Source of the DNA: Segatella copri DSM 18205
GTDB taxonomy: Bacteria; Bacteroidota; Bacteroidia; Bacteroidales; Bacteroidaceae
Reading direction: 5' to 3'
DNA length: 64,000 nucleotides
NCBI RefSeq assembly: GCF_025151535.1
Contig: NZ_CP102288.1
Coordinates: 749,501-813,500 of the forward strand
The first letter of the stretch is position 1; each line of letters starts with the position of its first letter. Below are positions 46,300 through 55,673 of the stretch, in pieces. The notes beneath the pieces were generated by a model. The model ran no database searches. It was not told the origin of the DNA and saw only the letters and a list, made by a program, of their open reading frames with translations. The position numbers were made by a program, and so were the translations under genes.

Positions 46300-47439
46300 A
46301 TGAAAAAAGGAGATAAAGTCAGATTCTTGAGCGAAGTGGGTGGCGGAAAGGTTGCCGGCTTCCAAGGTAAAAATATTGTGCTTGTTGAGGATGAGGATGG
46401 TTTTGAGATTCCGATGCCTATCAACGAGGTGGTTGTGGTGGAGCAGGATGAATACTCCATGGGCAAGATGATTTCGGCTAAAATGGATGCGCAGCAGAAG
46501 GCTGAGGAGCATGCCAATACCGAACTGCATCAGGACAGCCGGAGTATCAAGGCCATCTTGAATGATCACGATGACGTGGATATGGATGTAGAGGAATATG
46601 ATGCTGCCGACCGTGAGATAACCTTTGTGAAACCGGTTCAGGAACGTACGGGAGGCAACAAACTCAGTGCTTATCTCGCCTTTGTACCTATCAACATCAA
46701 GGACGTAACCAATACCCGTTTCGAGACCTATATGGTAAATGACAGCAACTACTATCTCCACTATACCTATCTCGTGGCTGAGGGAAATGCATGGACTCTG
46801 AAAGCAGAGGGAGAAATAGAACCGAACACCAAACTCTTCATCGAGGAATTCGGTCGTGAGGCTCTGAACGAGATGGAGCATATCGCCATCCAGATGATAG
46901 CCTACAAGAAGGACAAGCCATTTCTCCTAAAGCCGGCAACAGATGTTCAGTTCCGTCTCGATCCCGTGAAATTCTACAAACTTCATCTTTTCGAGGAGAA
47001 CGATTTCTTCGAGACTCCAGCCTATCTCTTTACGATTGTAGAGAACGATGAAATAGCCCGTCCGCTGGTTATCGATTCCAAGCGTCTGAAAGAGCAGATG
47101 TATAAGGATGAGAAGGTTGTCGCCAACACCAGCAAGAAGAAGAGCAAGAAGGATGATGGTACCCTTGTGATAGATCTTCATGCGGATGAAGTGCTTGAAA
47201 CAACTGCTGGAATGAATTCTGCAGATATTCTTCATTATCAGATGGATATCTTCAAGAAGACCATGGAGGAATATAAGAAAAAGAAGGGACAGAAAATTAT
47301 CTTTATTCATGGAAAGGGCGAAGGTGTGTTGCGCCAGACTCTCATTCATGAGTTGAACTATCGCTATAAGAGTTGCACCTATCAGGATGCTTCTTTCCAG
47401 GAGTATGGCTATGGTGCTACACAGGTAACAATAAAGTAA
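46300..47439 (+). CDS. DUF2027-Smr domain protein
   Basis: 379 aa. DUF2027 occupies the N-terminus (KGDKVRFLSEVGGGKVAGFQ, a Tudor/KOW-like strand pattern) and middle beta domain; after a basic linker (KKKSKKDDG) comes a C-terminal Smr domain (about 288-379: LVIDLHADEVLE with the DLH motif, and IIFIHGKGEGVLR with HGKG). Smr domains are endonucleases, known in MutS2 and in ribosome-collision rescue; an RNA- or DNA-cleaving role is inferred. nadE follows after 6 nt. Confidence 0.92.
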   Translation: MKKGDKVRFLSEVGGGKVAGFQGKNIVLVEDEDGFEIPMPINEVVVVEQDEYSMGKMISAKMDAQQKAEEHANTELHQDSRSIKAILNDHDDVDMDVEEYDAADREITFVKPVQERTGGNKLSAYLAFVPINIKDVTNTRFETYMVNDSNYYLHYTYLVAEGNAWTLKAEGEIEPNTKLFIEEFGREALNEMEHIAIQMIAYKKDKPFLLKPATDVQFRLDPVKFYKLHLFEENDFFETPAYLFTIVENDEIARPLVIDSKRLKEQMYKDEKVVANTSKKKSKKDDGTLVIDLHADEVLETTAGMNSADILHYQMDIFKKTMEEYKKKKGQKIIFIHGKGEGVLRQTLIHELNYRYKSCTYQDASFQEYGYGATQVTIK

Positions 47440-47445
47440 TTTATT

Positions 47446-49440
47446 ATGAAGTACGGATTTATTAAGGTAGCTAGTGCCATCCCTGCCGTAAAGGTGGGTG
47501 ATGTCATTTTCAATACCCAGCAGATAGAGGAACAGATAGCGCTGGCTGAGGGAAAGGGTGTAGAGATCATTACATTTCCGGAACTCTCTATTACGGGCTA
47601 TTCCTGTCAGGATCTCTTCCGTCAGCAGATGCTTCTCGAATCATCTGAGCAGGCGGTGATGATGTTGCTCGATTTCACACGCAAACTCGATATCATCTCT
47701 ATCGTGGGTGCGCCGGTGATAGCGGGCGACTTGTTGCTCAATTGTGGTATCGTTATCCAGCATGGACAGATTCTCGGTATTGTACCGAAGACATATCTTC
47801 CAAACTACAGCGAGTTTTATGAGAAACGCTGGTTTGCCTCGGCTCAGGACCTGAGAGATTGCGAAGTCCGTTATGCCGGACATAAGGTGAAACTGACGCC
47901 TGATGTTCAGATTTTTCAAACTTTCGATGGCGTACAGTTTGGTGTGGAAATCTGCGAAGATGTATGGGCTCCGGCTCCTCCTAGCAACAAACTGGCGCTA
48001 GCAGGAGCAGACCTGATTTTCAATCTTTCTGCAAGCGACGAACTCATCGGAAAACATCATTATCTGAAGAGTCTGCTCAGCCAGCAGAGTGCCCGTACCA
48101 TGACAGGATATATCTACAGTTCCTGCGGATTCGGTGAGAGTACGCAGGATGTGGTTTATGGTGGAAATGCCCTGATTTATGAGAATGGAGTTTTACTTTC
48201 ACAGAGTGAACGTTTCTCTATTGAACCGCAGATGGTTATCTCACAGATAGATGTAGAGAAACTCCGCTCTGAGCGTCGTACGAATTCTACTTATGTAAAT
48301 GCCCAGCGCAATATTAAGTATTCTGTTCTCGGCGGTCAGTTCAATATCCGTAATATCGAAGCCGATCCTACCGAAAATGAACGCGATTTTGTGTTGGAAC
48401 GTGAGGTGAATCCTCATCCGTTTATTCCTACCAGCAGCGATATGAATGCCTCTTGCGAGGAAATTTTCAATATCCAACTCATGGGACTAGCCAAGCGTAT
48501 CGTTCATACCCATGCCAAGACCGTAGTAATCGGTATTAGCGGCGGTTTGGATTCTACGCTGGCCTTACTCGTTTGTGTAAAAGCTTTTGATAAACTCAAG
48601 GTGAACCGAAAGGGTATTGTAGGTGTCACTATGCCGGGATTCGGAACCACAGACAGAACCTACAATAATGCTATCTCGCTGATGCAGAGTCTTGGTATTA
48701 CCATTAAGGAAATCAGCATCGCCAAGGCTGTAACCCAGCACTTTGAGGACATCGGTCAGGATGCCAGTGTGCATGATGTGACTTACGAGAATTCCCAGGC
48801 TCGTGAACGTACCCAGATCCTGATGGATTTAGCCAATAAGATGGGGGGTATGGTTATCGGTACCGGTGACCTTTCAGAGTTGGCATTAGGATGGGCTACC
48901 TATAATGGTGACCACATGAGCATGTATGGCGTGAATGCCAGCATTCCTAAGACCCTGATCCGTCATCTTGTAAATCATGTAGCAGAGAGTGGGGTAGACG
49001 AACAGAGCCGCATCACCCTTCGTGATATCATCGATACTCCTATCAGTCCAGAGTTGATTCCGGCAGATGAGAATGGAAATATCAAGCAGAAGACGGAAGA
49101 TTTGGTGGGACCATACGAACTGCATGATTTCTTCCTCTACTATTTCCTGCGTTTCGGTTTCCGTCCTTCCAAGATTTACATGTTGGCAAAGAAGGCATTT
49201 ATTGATTCCGAACTGGAGCGTGTAAAGATCAGTGATAATGATCCTGACAGCTATGATGAGGAGACTATCAAAAAGTGGCTGAAGACCTTCGTGCGCCGTT
49301 TCTTCAATCAGCAGTTCAAGCGCAGCTGTCTGCCAGACGGCCCGAAAGTAGGTAGCGTAAGCCTCAGTCCTCGTGGCGACTGGCGTATGCCTAGTGATGC
49401 TGCATCTGCCATCTGGCTGCAAGAGGCTGAAAATTTATAA
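47446..49440 (+). CDS. nadE: Glutamine-dependent NAD(+) synthetase
   Basis: 664 aa two-domain enzyme. The N-terminal glutaminase (about 1-290) has the nitrilase triad: Glu in TFPELSITGYSCQD, Lys in VPKTYLPNYSEFYE, Cys in GVEICEDVW. The C-terminal synthetase has the ATP loop VIGISGGLDSTLALLV near 367 and GTGDLSELALGWATYNGDHM near 473. Makes NAD from nicotinate adenine dinucleotide. Cotranscribed with DUF2027-Smr; a terminator follows. Confidence 0.97.
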   Translation: MKYGFIKVASAIPAVKVGDVIFNTQQIEEQIALAEGKGVEIITFPELSITGYSCQDLFRQQMLLESSEQAVMMLLDFTRKLDIISIVGAPVIAGDLLLNCGIVIQHGQILGIVPKTYLPNYSEFYEKRWFASAQDLRDCEVRYAGHKVKLTPDVQIFQTFDGVQFGVEICEDVWAPAPPSNKLALAGADLIFNLSASDELIGKHHYLKSLLSQQSARTMTGYIYSSCGFGESTQDVVYGGNALIYENGVLLSQSERFSIEPQMVISQIDVEKLRSERRTNSTYVNAQRNIKYSVLGGQFNIRNIEADPTENERDFVLEREVNPHPFIPTSSDMNASCEEIFNIQLMGLAKRIVHTHAKTVVIGISGGLDSTLALLVCVKAFDKLKVNRKGIVGVTMPGFGTTDRTYNNAISLMQSLGITIKEISIAKAVTQHFEDIGQDASVHDVTYENSQARERTQILMDLANKMGGMVIGTGDLSELALGWATYNGDHMSMYGVNASIPKTLIRHLVNHVAESGVDEQSRITLRDIIDTPISPELIPADENGNIKQKTEDLVGPYELHDFFLYYFLRFGFRPSKIYMLAKKAFIDSELERVKISDNDPDSYDEETIKKWLKTFVRRFFNQQFKRSCLPDGPKVGSVSLSPRGDWRMPSDAASAIWLQEAENL

Positions 49441-49474
49441 TACATGGCAGCGAAGTTTTAATAAAACGGGAAAT

Positions 49475-49517
49475 AAAAAGTTAGGAGTCGGGACGCTGTT
49501 CCAACTCCTAACTTTTT
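49475..49517 (+). terminator. Terminator after nadE
   Basis: AAAAAGTTAGGAGT (49475-49488) / ACTCCTAACTTTTT (49504-49517), 14-bp perfect stem. Confidence 0.85.
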
Positions 49518-49556
49518 CGTTTATAATAAAATAATTATATAAAAAGTCTTTCTATT

Positions 49557-49589
49557 TTTGGGTAAAACATATTTTTTTTGTAACTTTGC
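49557..49589 (+). promoter_or_regulatory. ileS promoter
   Basis: TTTG at 49557-49560 and TAACTTTGC at 49581-49589, spacer 20 nt; 37 nt before the start codon. Confidence 0.75.
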
Positions 49590-49626
49590 GCCCAAAAGTA
49601 AAAACATTATAAAAATATAAGATAAT

Positions 49627-52600
49627 ATGGCTAAGAAATTTGCCGAGCACAACGGTCTGAATTTGACTCAGACAAACAATGACGTACTAGCAGCGTGGGA
49701 GAAAAATGATATCTTCCACAAGTCTATCGACGAGCGTGAAGGCTGCCCTCAGTTTATCTTCTTTGAGGGACCTCCATCAGCTAATGGCCACCCGGGTATT
49801 CACCACGTGTTGGCACGTAGTATTAAGGATACATTCAACAGATACAAGACCATGAAGGGTTTCCAGGTTCACCGCAAGGCGGGATGGGATACCCACGGAC
49901 TCCCTGTTGAACTCGGTGTCGAGAAGGAACTCGGCATCACCAAGAAGGATATCGACAACAAGGCTTCAGAGAAGTATATCTCTACTGAGGATTATAACCA
50001 CAAGTGCCGCGAGAACGTGATGAAGTTCACCGCTGAGTGGCGCGAGTTGACCGAGAAGATGGGTTACTTCGTAGATCTCGATCATCCTTATATCACCTAC
50101 GATAACAAGTATATCGAGACTCTCTGGTGGCTCCTCAAGCAGCTCTACAACAAGGGGTTGCTCTACAAGGGTTACACCATCCAGCCATACTCTCCAGGTG
50201 CAGGTACAGGCTTGAGCTCTCACGAGTTGAACCAGCCTGGCTGCTATCGCGATGTTAAGGACCTTACCACCACAGCCCAGTTCCTCATCAAGGATCCTAA
50301 GGCAGAGTGGACCAAGTGGGGCAAGCCATACTTCATCGCATGGACCACTACACCTTGGACTCTGCCTTCAAACGTGGCTCTCTGTGTGGGTCCTAAGATT
50401 GACTATGTAGCCATCGAGACCTACAACCTCTACAATGGCGAGCCTATGACACTCGTGATGGCTGAGGCTCTGGTAGGGTCATATCTGAAGGCAGACCAGG
50501 AGTGCAAGGAAGGCGATCTCCTGCCATTCGACAAGGAGAAGAAGCAGTGCCCATGGCGCATTATCGACCACATGAAGGGTACCGACCTCGAAGGCATGCA
50601 CTACGAGCAGCTCCTGCCATGGGTGAAGCCATGCGAGAAGGTTGATCTCTTCGCACCGGCTTTCGTAACAGAATATGCTGCTGCTCATCCTGAGAAGGTA
50701 TTCGCTTCAGAGGATGGTCGCGATCAGTTCGTAGAGATGGATAGCGAGGCTTTCCGCGTAATCCTCGGCGACTACGTTACTACCGATGATGGTACAGGTA
50801 TCGTTCACATCGCTCCTACATTCGGTGCCGATGATGCCAAGGTGGCTAAGGATGCCAACATCCCAGCTCTCTACCTTATTAATAAGAAGGGCGAGACCCG
50901 CCCAATGGTTGACCTGCAGGGTAAGTTCTATCTCATCGAAGACCTCGATGCCAACTTCGTGAACGCTTGCGTCAACAAGGAGGCATACGCTCATCACGCA
51001 GGCGACTACGTGAAGAATGCCTACGACCCACAGTTTAATGTGGATGGCGTCTGGGACAAGAAGGCTTCTGAGAAGGCTGAAGACCTGAACATCGTGCTCT
51101 GCTACGAACTGAAGCAGGAGGGCAAGGCTTTCAAGAGCGAGAAGCACGTGCACAACTATCCTCACTGCTGGCGTACCGACAAGCCTATCCTCTATTATCC
51201 ATTGGATAGCTGGTTTATCAAGGATACAGCCCGCAAGGAGCGCATGGTAGAACTCAACAAGACCATCAACTGGCAGCCTGAGAGCACCGGTACAGGCCGT
51301 TTCGGCAACTGGCTCGAGAACCTGAACGACTGGAACCTTTCACGTTCCCGCTTCTGGGGTACTCCATTGCCAATCTGGCGTGACGAGAACCGTGGCGAGA
51401 AGTGTATCGGCAGCTTGGAGGAACTCTATGCTGAAATCGAGAAGTCTGTGGCTGCCGGTATCATGCAGAGCAACCCATTGAAGGAGAATGGTTTCGTTCC
51501 TGGCGACTACAGTCAGGAAAACTATGATAAGATTGACCTCCACCGTCCATACGTTGACAAGATTGTATTGGTTAACGAGGAGGGCAAGCCAATGTATCGT
51601 GAGAGCGACCTCATCGACGTTTGGTTCGATTCAGGTTCAATGCCTTACGCCCAGCTCCACTACCCATTCGAGGGTGAGATGGCCCGTGGCACAGAGGCAG
51701 ACCGCGATGCACTCATCCACAGCACCTACGAGGGATATGCTATTCCTCCTAAGTTCTATCCAGCCGACTTCATCAACGAGGGCGTGGATCAGACCCGTGG
51801 ATGGTTCTTCACCCTGCACGCCATCGCTACCATGGTATTCGATAGCGTAGCCTTCAAGAACGTAATCTCTTCTGGTCTCGTTCTCGATGCCAAGGGTAAC
51901 AAGATGAGTAAGCACGTGGGTAACGTGACTAACCCATTCGAGATGATTGACAAGTATGGTGCCGATCCTGTTCGTTTCTATATGATGACCAACAGCGAGC
52001 CTTGGGACAACCTCAAGTTCGACCCTAATGGTGTGGACGAGACCCGTCGTAAGTTCTTCGGTACCTTATATAATACCTACAGCTTCTTCGCCCTCTATGC
52101 TAATGTAGATGGTTTCGATGCAGAGGCTGCTCAGGTGCCATTCGAGAAGCGCCCAGAGATTGACCGTTGGATTCTCTCTTCACTCAATACCCTCATCAAG
52201 GGCGTTGACAGAGAGTTGGCTGGCTATGATCCAACCCGCGCAGGCCGTCTCATCGATGCTTTCGTCAACGATGACCTCTCTAACTGGTACGTTCGTCTGA
52301 ACCGTAAACGTTTCTGGGGTAAGGAGATGAGCGAGGATAAGCTGAGTGCTTACCAGACTCTCTATACCTGCCTGATGACAGTGGCTAAGCTGCTGGCATC
52401 ATTCGCTCCATTCTATGCAGACGAGTTGTATCACGACTTGGGCGGCGAGTTGGAGAGCGTACATCTCGATAAGTTCCCTGTAGCCGATGAGGCTGCTATC
52501 GATGCCGACCTGGAGGAGCGTATGGCCATCGCCCAGAAGATTACTTCTATGGTATTGGCATTGCGTCGCAAGGTGAACATCAAGGTGCGTCAGCCACTCC

Positions 52601-53238
52601 AGCAGATCATGATTCCTGCAGTAGATGATGTACAGAAGGCACACATCGAGGCAGTAGCCGGACTGTTGAAGAACGAGGTGAACGTGAAGGAGGTTAACTT
52701 CATTGAGGGTCAGGGCATTCTCGTAAAGAAGGTGAAGTGTAACTTTAGAGTGATGGGTAAGAAGTTCGGCAAGCTGATGAAGGGTGTTGCTGCCCAGATG
52801 TCAGCGCTCGATCAGGACCAGATTGCAGCCTTCGAGAAGGCAGGCAACATCACATTGAATATTGACGGACAGGAAGCCGTGGTAGAGGTAGCCGACGTTG
52901 AGATTATCTCTGAGGATATTCCAGGATGGCTCGTATCTAACGAGGGCAATCTGACCGTAGCGCTTGAGGTAGAGTTGACCCCAGAATTGAAGAAGGAGGG
53001 TATGGCTCGTGAGTTGATCAACCGTATCCAGAACCTCCGCAAGGAGACAGGTCTGGAGATTACCGACCGCATCAACGTAACTGTGGCTCCTAATGAGGAG
53101 ACTGACGCAGCCATCGAGGCATTCGCCGACTACATCAAGGGTCAGGTATTGGCAGACAGCATCGAAATCGGCGACAATGCAGGTGTTGAGACCGAGTTTG
53201 ATGACTTTAAGTTGAACATTCTCGTAGAGAAGAATTAA
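49627..53238 (+). CDS. ileS: Isoleucine--tRNA ligase
   Basis: 1203 aa class I synthetase, longer than E. coli IleS (about 940). The HIGH-type motif is PSANGHPGIHHVLARSIKD near 58; KMSK is in KGNKMSKHVGNVTNPFEM near 760; a large CP1 editing insertion lies between (WTTTPWTLPSNVALCVG). The long C-terminal anticodon and DUF5915-like region accounts for the extra length, as in the eukaryote-like group of IleS. Heads ileS-dksA-like-lspA-DUF4296-nadC. Confidence 0.98.
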   Translation: MAKKFAEHNGLNLTQTNNDVLAAWEKNDIFHKSIDEREGCPQFIFFEGPPSANGHPGIHHVLARSIKDTFNRYKTMKGFQVHRKAGWDTHGLPVELGVEKELGITKKDIDNKASEKYISTEDYNHKCRENVMKFTAEWRELTEKMGYFVDLDHPYITYDNKYIETLWWLLKQLYNKGLLYKGYTIQPYSPGAGTGLSSHELNQPGCYRDVKDLTTTAQFLIKDPKAEWTKWGKPYFIAWTTTPWTLPSNVALCVGPKIDYVAIETYNLYNGEPMTLVMAEALVGSYLKADQECKEGDLLPFDKEKKQCPWRIIDHMKGTDLEGMHYEQLLPWVKPCEKVDLFAPAFVTEYAAAHPEKVFASEDGRDQFVEMDSEAFRVILGDYVTTDDGTGIVHIAPTFGADDAKVAKDANIPALYLINKKGETRPMVDLQGKFYLIEDLDANFVNACVNKEAYAHHAGDYVKNAYDPQFNVDGVWDKKASEKAEDLNIVLCYELKQEGKAFKSEKHVHNYPHCWRTDKPILYYPLDSWFIKDTARKERMVELNKTINWQPESTGTGRFGNWLENLNDWNLSRSRFWGTPLPIWRDENRGEKCIGSLEELYAEIEKSVAAGIMQSNPLKENGFVPGDYSQENYDKIDLHRPYVDKIVLVNEEGKPMYRESDLIDVWFDSGSMPYAQLHYPFEGEMARGTEADRDALIHSTYEGYAIPPKFYPADFINEGVDQTRGWFFTLHAIATMVFDSVAFKNVISSGLVLDAKGNKMSKHVGNVTNPFEMIDKYGADPVRFYMMTNSEPWDNLKFDPNGVDETRRKFFGTLYNTYSFFALYANVDGFDAEAAQVPFEKRPEIDRWILSSLNTLIKGVDRELAGYDPTRAGRLIDAFVNDDLSNWYVRLNRKRFWGKEMSEDKLSAYQTLYTCLMTVAKLLASFAPFYADELYHDLGGELESVHLDKFPVADEAAIDADLEERMAIAQKITSMVLALRRKVNIKVRQPLQQIMIPAVDDVQKAHIEAVAGLLKNEVNVKEVNFIEGQGILVKKVKCNFRVMGKKFGKLMKGVAAQMSALDQDQIAAFEKAGNITLNIDGQEAVVEVADVEIISEDIPGWLVSNEGNLTVALEVELTPELKKEGMARELINRIQNLRKETGLEITDRINVTVAPNEETDAAIEAFADYIKGQVLADSIEIGDNAGVETEFDDFKLNILVEKN

Positions 53239-53241
53239 ATA

Positions 53242-53269
53242 GTTAGGAGTTAGGAGTTAGAAGTTAGGA
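53242..53269 (+). repeat. Four 7-nt tandem copies (GTTAGGA)
   Basis: GTTAGGA, GTTAGGA, GTTAGAA, GTTAGGA in succession after the ileS stop; an inverted TTCTAACTTTCTA follows at 53289-53301. Confidence 0.8.
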
Positions 53270-53349
53270 GCATTTCCAAACTGCTTGCTTCTAACTTTCT
53301 AGTCCTTATTCCCTAAAAACATTAACAAATAACATAATAGATAACATCT

Positions 53350-53733
53350 ATGGCTAACGAAAAACTACGTTATAGCGATCAGGAGCTCGAGGAGTTCCGC
53401 GCTATCATTAATGAGAAATTGAAGGTGGCAAAGCAGACTTATCATGATTGTATGGCTCAGCTGAACCACTCAGACAGTAATGATGTGGTAGATACATCAC
53501 CAACCTACAAGGCTCTTGAGGAGGGTAGTGAAGCACAAAGCAAGGAAGAAATCATCCAGATGGCTCAGCGTCAGCAGAAGTTTATCAAGGGATTGGAAGC
53601 AGCTTTGGTTCGTATCCAGAACAAGACCTATGGTATTGACCGCGAAACAGGCGAGTTGATTCCTAAGGAGCGTTTGCGTGCTGTACCTCATGCCACTTTG
53701 AGTGTAGCTTCTAAGGAGGCTAGAAAGAAGTAA
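53350..53733 (+). CDS. DksA/TraR-like protein lacking zinc cysteines
   Basis: 127 aa. N-terminal coiled coil (about 10-92) and a globular end with YGIDRETGELIPKERLRAVP and HATLSVASKEARKK, which aligns with the TraR/DksA C4 finger. All four zinc Cys positions are replaced: D97, T100, S118 and S121. The only Cys is C34 in the coiled coil. DksA binds the RNA polymerase secondary channel and cooperates with ppGpp; whether this form does is not shown. Directly precedes lspA (3 nt). Confidence 0.85.
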   Translation: MANEKLRYSDQELEEFRAIINEKLKVAKQTYHDCMAQLNHSDSNDVVDTSPTYKALEEGSEAQSKEEIIQMAQRQQKFIKGLEAALVRIQNKTYGIDRETGELIPKERLRAVPHATLSVASKEARKK

Positions 53734-53736
53734 TAA

Positions 53737-54453
53737 ATGGAGAAAACAAGTAAAATTAAATGCGGATGGCTCGTCACGGCAATGGTGGTTGTGCTTCTTG
53801 TTATCGATCAGATTATCAAGGTGTACATCAAGACCCATTTTTGCCTTGGCGAGTCTGTTCGTGTTACTGATTGGTTTTATATCGAATTTGTAGAGAACAA
53901 CGGAATGGCTTGGGGTATGTCGTTTATCGGCAAGTTCTGGCTAAGTCTGTTGCGCCTGGTAGCCATCTGTGCGTTGAGCATTTATCTGCATCGCATCATT
54001 AAGCGTGGTACCTATCGCTTGTTATATATCATTTTGGTGGCGCTGGTTCTGACGGGTGCAATCGGCAATATGATTGATTCCATCTTCTACGGACTTATCT
54101 TCACCGGTGCTTCACCTTATTATGTATCTTATCTTGTGCCTTTCGGCGAGGGGTATGCACCCGTGCTCATGGGCAAGGTGGTTGATATGTTCCGCTTTCC
54201 GTTCTTCACCTATACATGGCCTGAATGGTTCCCTTTCTGGGGTGGACAGCATGGTACATTCTTCGATCCTGTATTCAATTTTGCAGATTCCTGTGTATCA
54301 GTCGGCATCATTTCTCTCTTGCTTTTCTGTAGAAAAGAACTGGAAGCTCTCGGAGGTGGTGATAAGGAGAAGAAGGTTAAAGATTCTTCTTTTATTGAAA
54401 CTGCTGAAGAAAAGATAAAGTCTCAATCTAAAGAAAATAAGGAGGACAACTAA
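53737..54453 (+). CDS. lspA: Lipoprotein signal peptidase
   Basis: 238 aa, longer than the usual 160-170. Cleaves prolipoproteins at the lipid-modified Cys. Membrane helices and both catalytic Asp motifs are present: GAIGNMIDSIFYG near 112 and FNFADSCVSVG near 185. About 50 residues (GASPYYVSYLVPFGEGYA onward) separate them, more than in E. coli, and a charged tail of about 40 residues follows the last helix. Both additions are common in Bacteroidetes LspA. DUF4296 follows after 2 nt. Confidence 0.95.
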   Translation: MEKTSKIKCGWLVTAMVVVLLVIDQIIKVYIKTHFCLGESVRVTDWFYIEFVENNGMAWGMSFIGKFWLSLLRLVAICALSIYLHRIIKRGTYRLLYIILVALVLTGAIGNMIDSIFYGLIFTGASPYYVSYLVPFGEGYAPVLMGKVVDMFRFPFFTYTWPEWFPFWGGQHGTFFDPVFNFADSCVSVGIISLLLFCRKELEALGGGDKEKKVKDSSFIETAEEKIKSQSKENKEDN

Positions 54454-54455
54454 TC

Positions 54456-55415
54456 ATGAAGAAAGCTTTTCTTTATCTCTGTTGGATAGTAACCTTTTGT
54501 GCAGCCTTCGCTTCTTGCAAGCCTTCGCTGCCAAGAGATGTGCTCTCTAAAGGAAAGATGACGGATATTCTCTTCGATTATCACATCGCTCTTGCTATGG
54601 CGCAGAGCGAAGACGGTGGTAGTGAGAAGAATAGTCTGGCTTATCGCGAGGCTGTACTGAAGAAACATGATGTCACCTCGGCAGACTTCGACAGTTCGAT
54701 GGTTTATTATATGCGCCATACAGAATTGCTGCATGATGTGTATAAGGATTTGGCTGAAAGATTGGATAAAGAGGTGGTTGCATTGGGTGGAAACAGTGCA
54801 GGAAATAGTGATTTTGACAATCTTACTGCTGTTGGCGATACTGCCAATATCTGGAAAGATGCTACTTCGATGGTATTCTCGCCTGATGAGGGCTTCAACA
54901 GTCGCAGTTTTAAAATTGAAGCTGATACTGCTTTCCATAAGGGTGACCGGTTCCGTCTTGATTTCGAATCGCAGTTTATCTTCCAGGATGGTATGCGTGA
55001 TGGTATCGCTTTGCTGGCTGTTCAGTTCAAGAACGATAGTGTGGCACAGACTGTAATTCATATTCAGAGTGCTCAGCACTATAGTGTAGAACTCGCTGAT
55101 AATGATAGCCTTGGAGTCAAATGTATAAAGGGGTACTTTATGTTGAATGAGGGTGGCTTCAGTTCTGATGCCGGTTCTTTGACGACTCTTAAACTGATGT
55201 TTGTCAATAAGATTCGTCTCATCCGTATGCATCCTAAAAAGGTGGCACCGGTTTCTTCTTCTGCTGCATCTTCTGATTCGGCAAAAGTAGATACTGCTCG
55301 TAAGACCCGTATACCAGGTCCGAGTGTTCCAGCACGTCCGGATGGAGCTTTGGCACCTCCGACCAGTGCACCGGTTCCTATGCCTGATAAACCTATTCAG
55401 ATGACGAGTAATTAG
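54456..55415 (+). CDS. DUF4296 domain protein
   Basis: 319 aa. Lipoprotein-like signal MKKAFLYLCWIVTFCAAFAS ending in C, then the DUF4296 core (about 22-110: LPRDVLSKGKMTDILFDYHI, LKKHDVTSADFDSSMVYYMR). The middle is beta-rich, and the end is a Ser/Ala then Pro-rich tail. Function unknown; in Bacteroidales it regularly neighbours lspA. Same transcript as lspA. Confidence 0.88.
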   Translation: MKKAFLYLCWIVTFCAAFASCKPSLPRDVLSKGKMTDILFDYHIALAMAQSEDGGSEKNSLAYREAVLKKHDVTSADFDSSMVYYMRHTELLHDVYKDLAERLDKEVVALGGNSAGNSDFDNLTAVGDTANIWKDATSMVFSPDEGFNSRSFKIEADTAFHKGDRFRLDFESQFIFQDGMRDGIALLAVQFKNDSVAQTVIHIQSAQHYSVELADNDSLGVKCIKGYFMLNEGGFSSDAGSLTTLKLMFVNKIRLIRMHPKKVAPVSSSAASSDSAKVDTARKTRIPGPSVPARPDGALAPPTSAPVPMPDKPIQMTSN

Positions 55416-55431
55416 TCTGGATGTTTAAGAT

Positions 55432-55656
55432 ATGGCTGAAATGAGAAGATGCGGAGCCCATCAGGTGATATTGCCGGATGGCTCGATATTGCAGCAGGCT
55501 GTGGTAGAAATACAAGAGGGCAGGGTGGTGAACTACTTCGAGTTTCGAGAGGAGTTGCCGATGACCGAATGGTTAGGCGGCGAAATCCGGGTGGAATGCG
55601 ATGAGGAAGGCATCCTCCGTGCCCTGTGGAACGGAAAAGTAATCAATAAACATTAA
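55432..55656 (+). CDS. Hypothetical protein, 74 aa
   Basis: Not recognised. MAEMRRCGAHQVILPDGSIL then VVEIQEGRVVNYFEFREELP and WLGGEIRVECDEEGILRALW: a small all-beta protein. The VILPDGSIL...VVEIQEGRVV pattern recalls the N-terminal strand pair of amidohydrolases, but the length fits no enzyme. It lies 16 nt after DUF4296 and 17 nt before nadC, so it is almost certainly cotranscribed. Confidence 0.8.
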   Translation: MAEMRRCGAHQVILPDGSILQQAVVEIQEGRVVNYFEFREELPMTEWLGGEIRVECDEEGILRALWNGKVINKH

Positions 55657-55673
55657 ACATAAACATTAATAAT

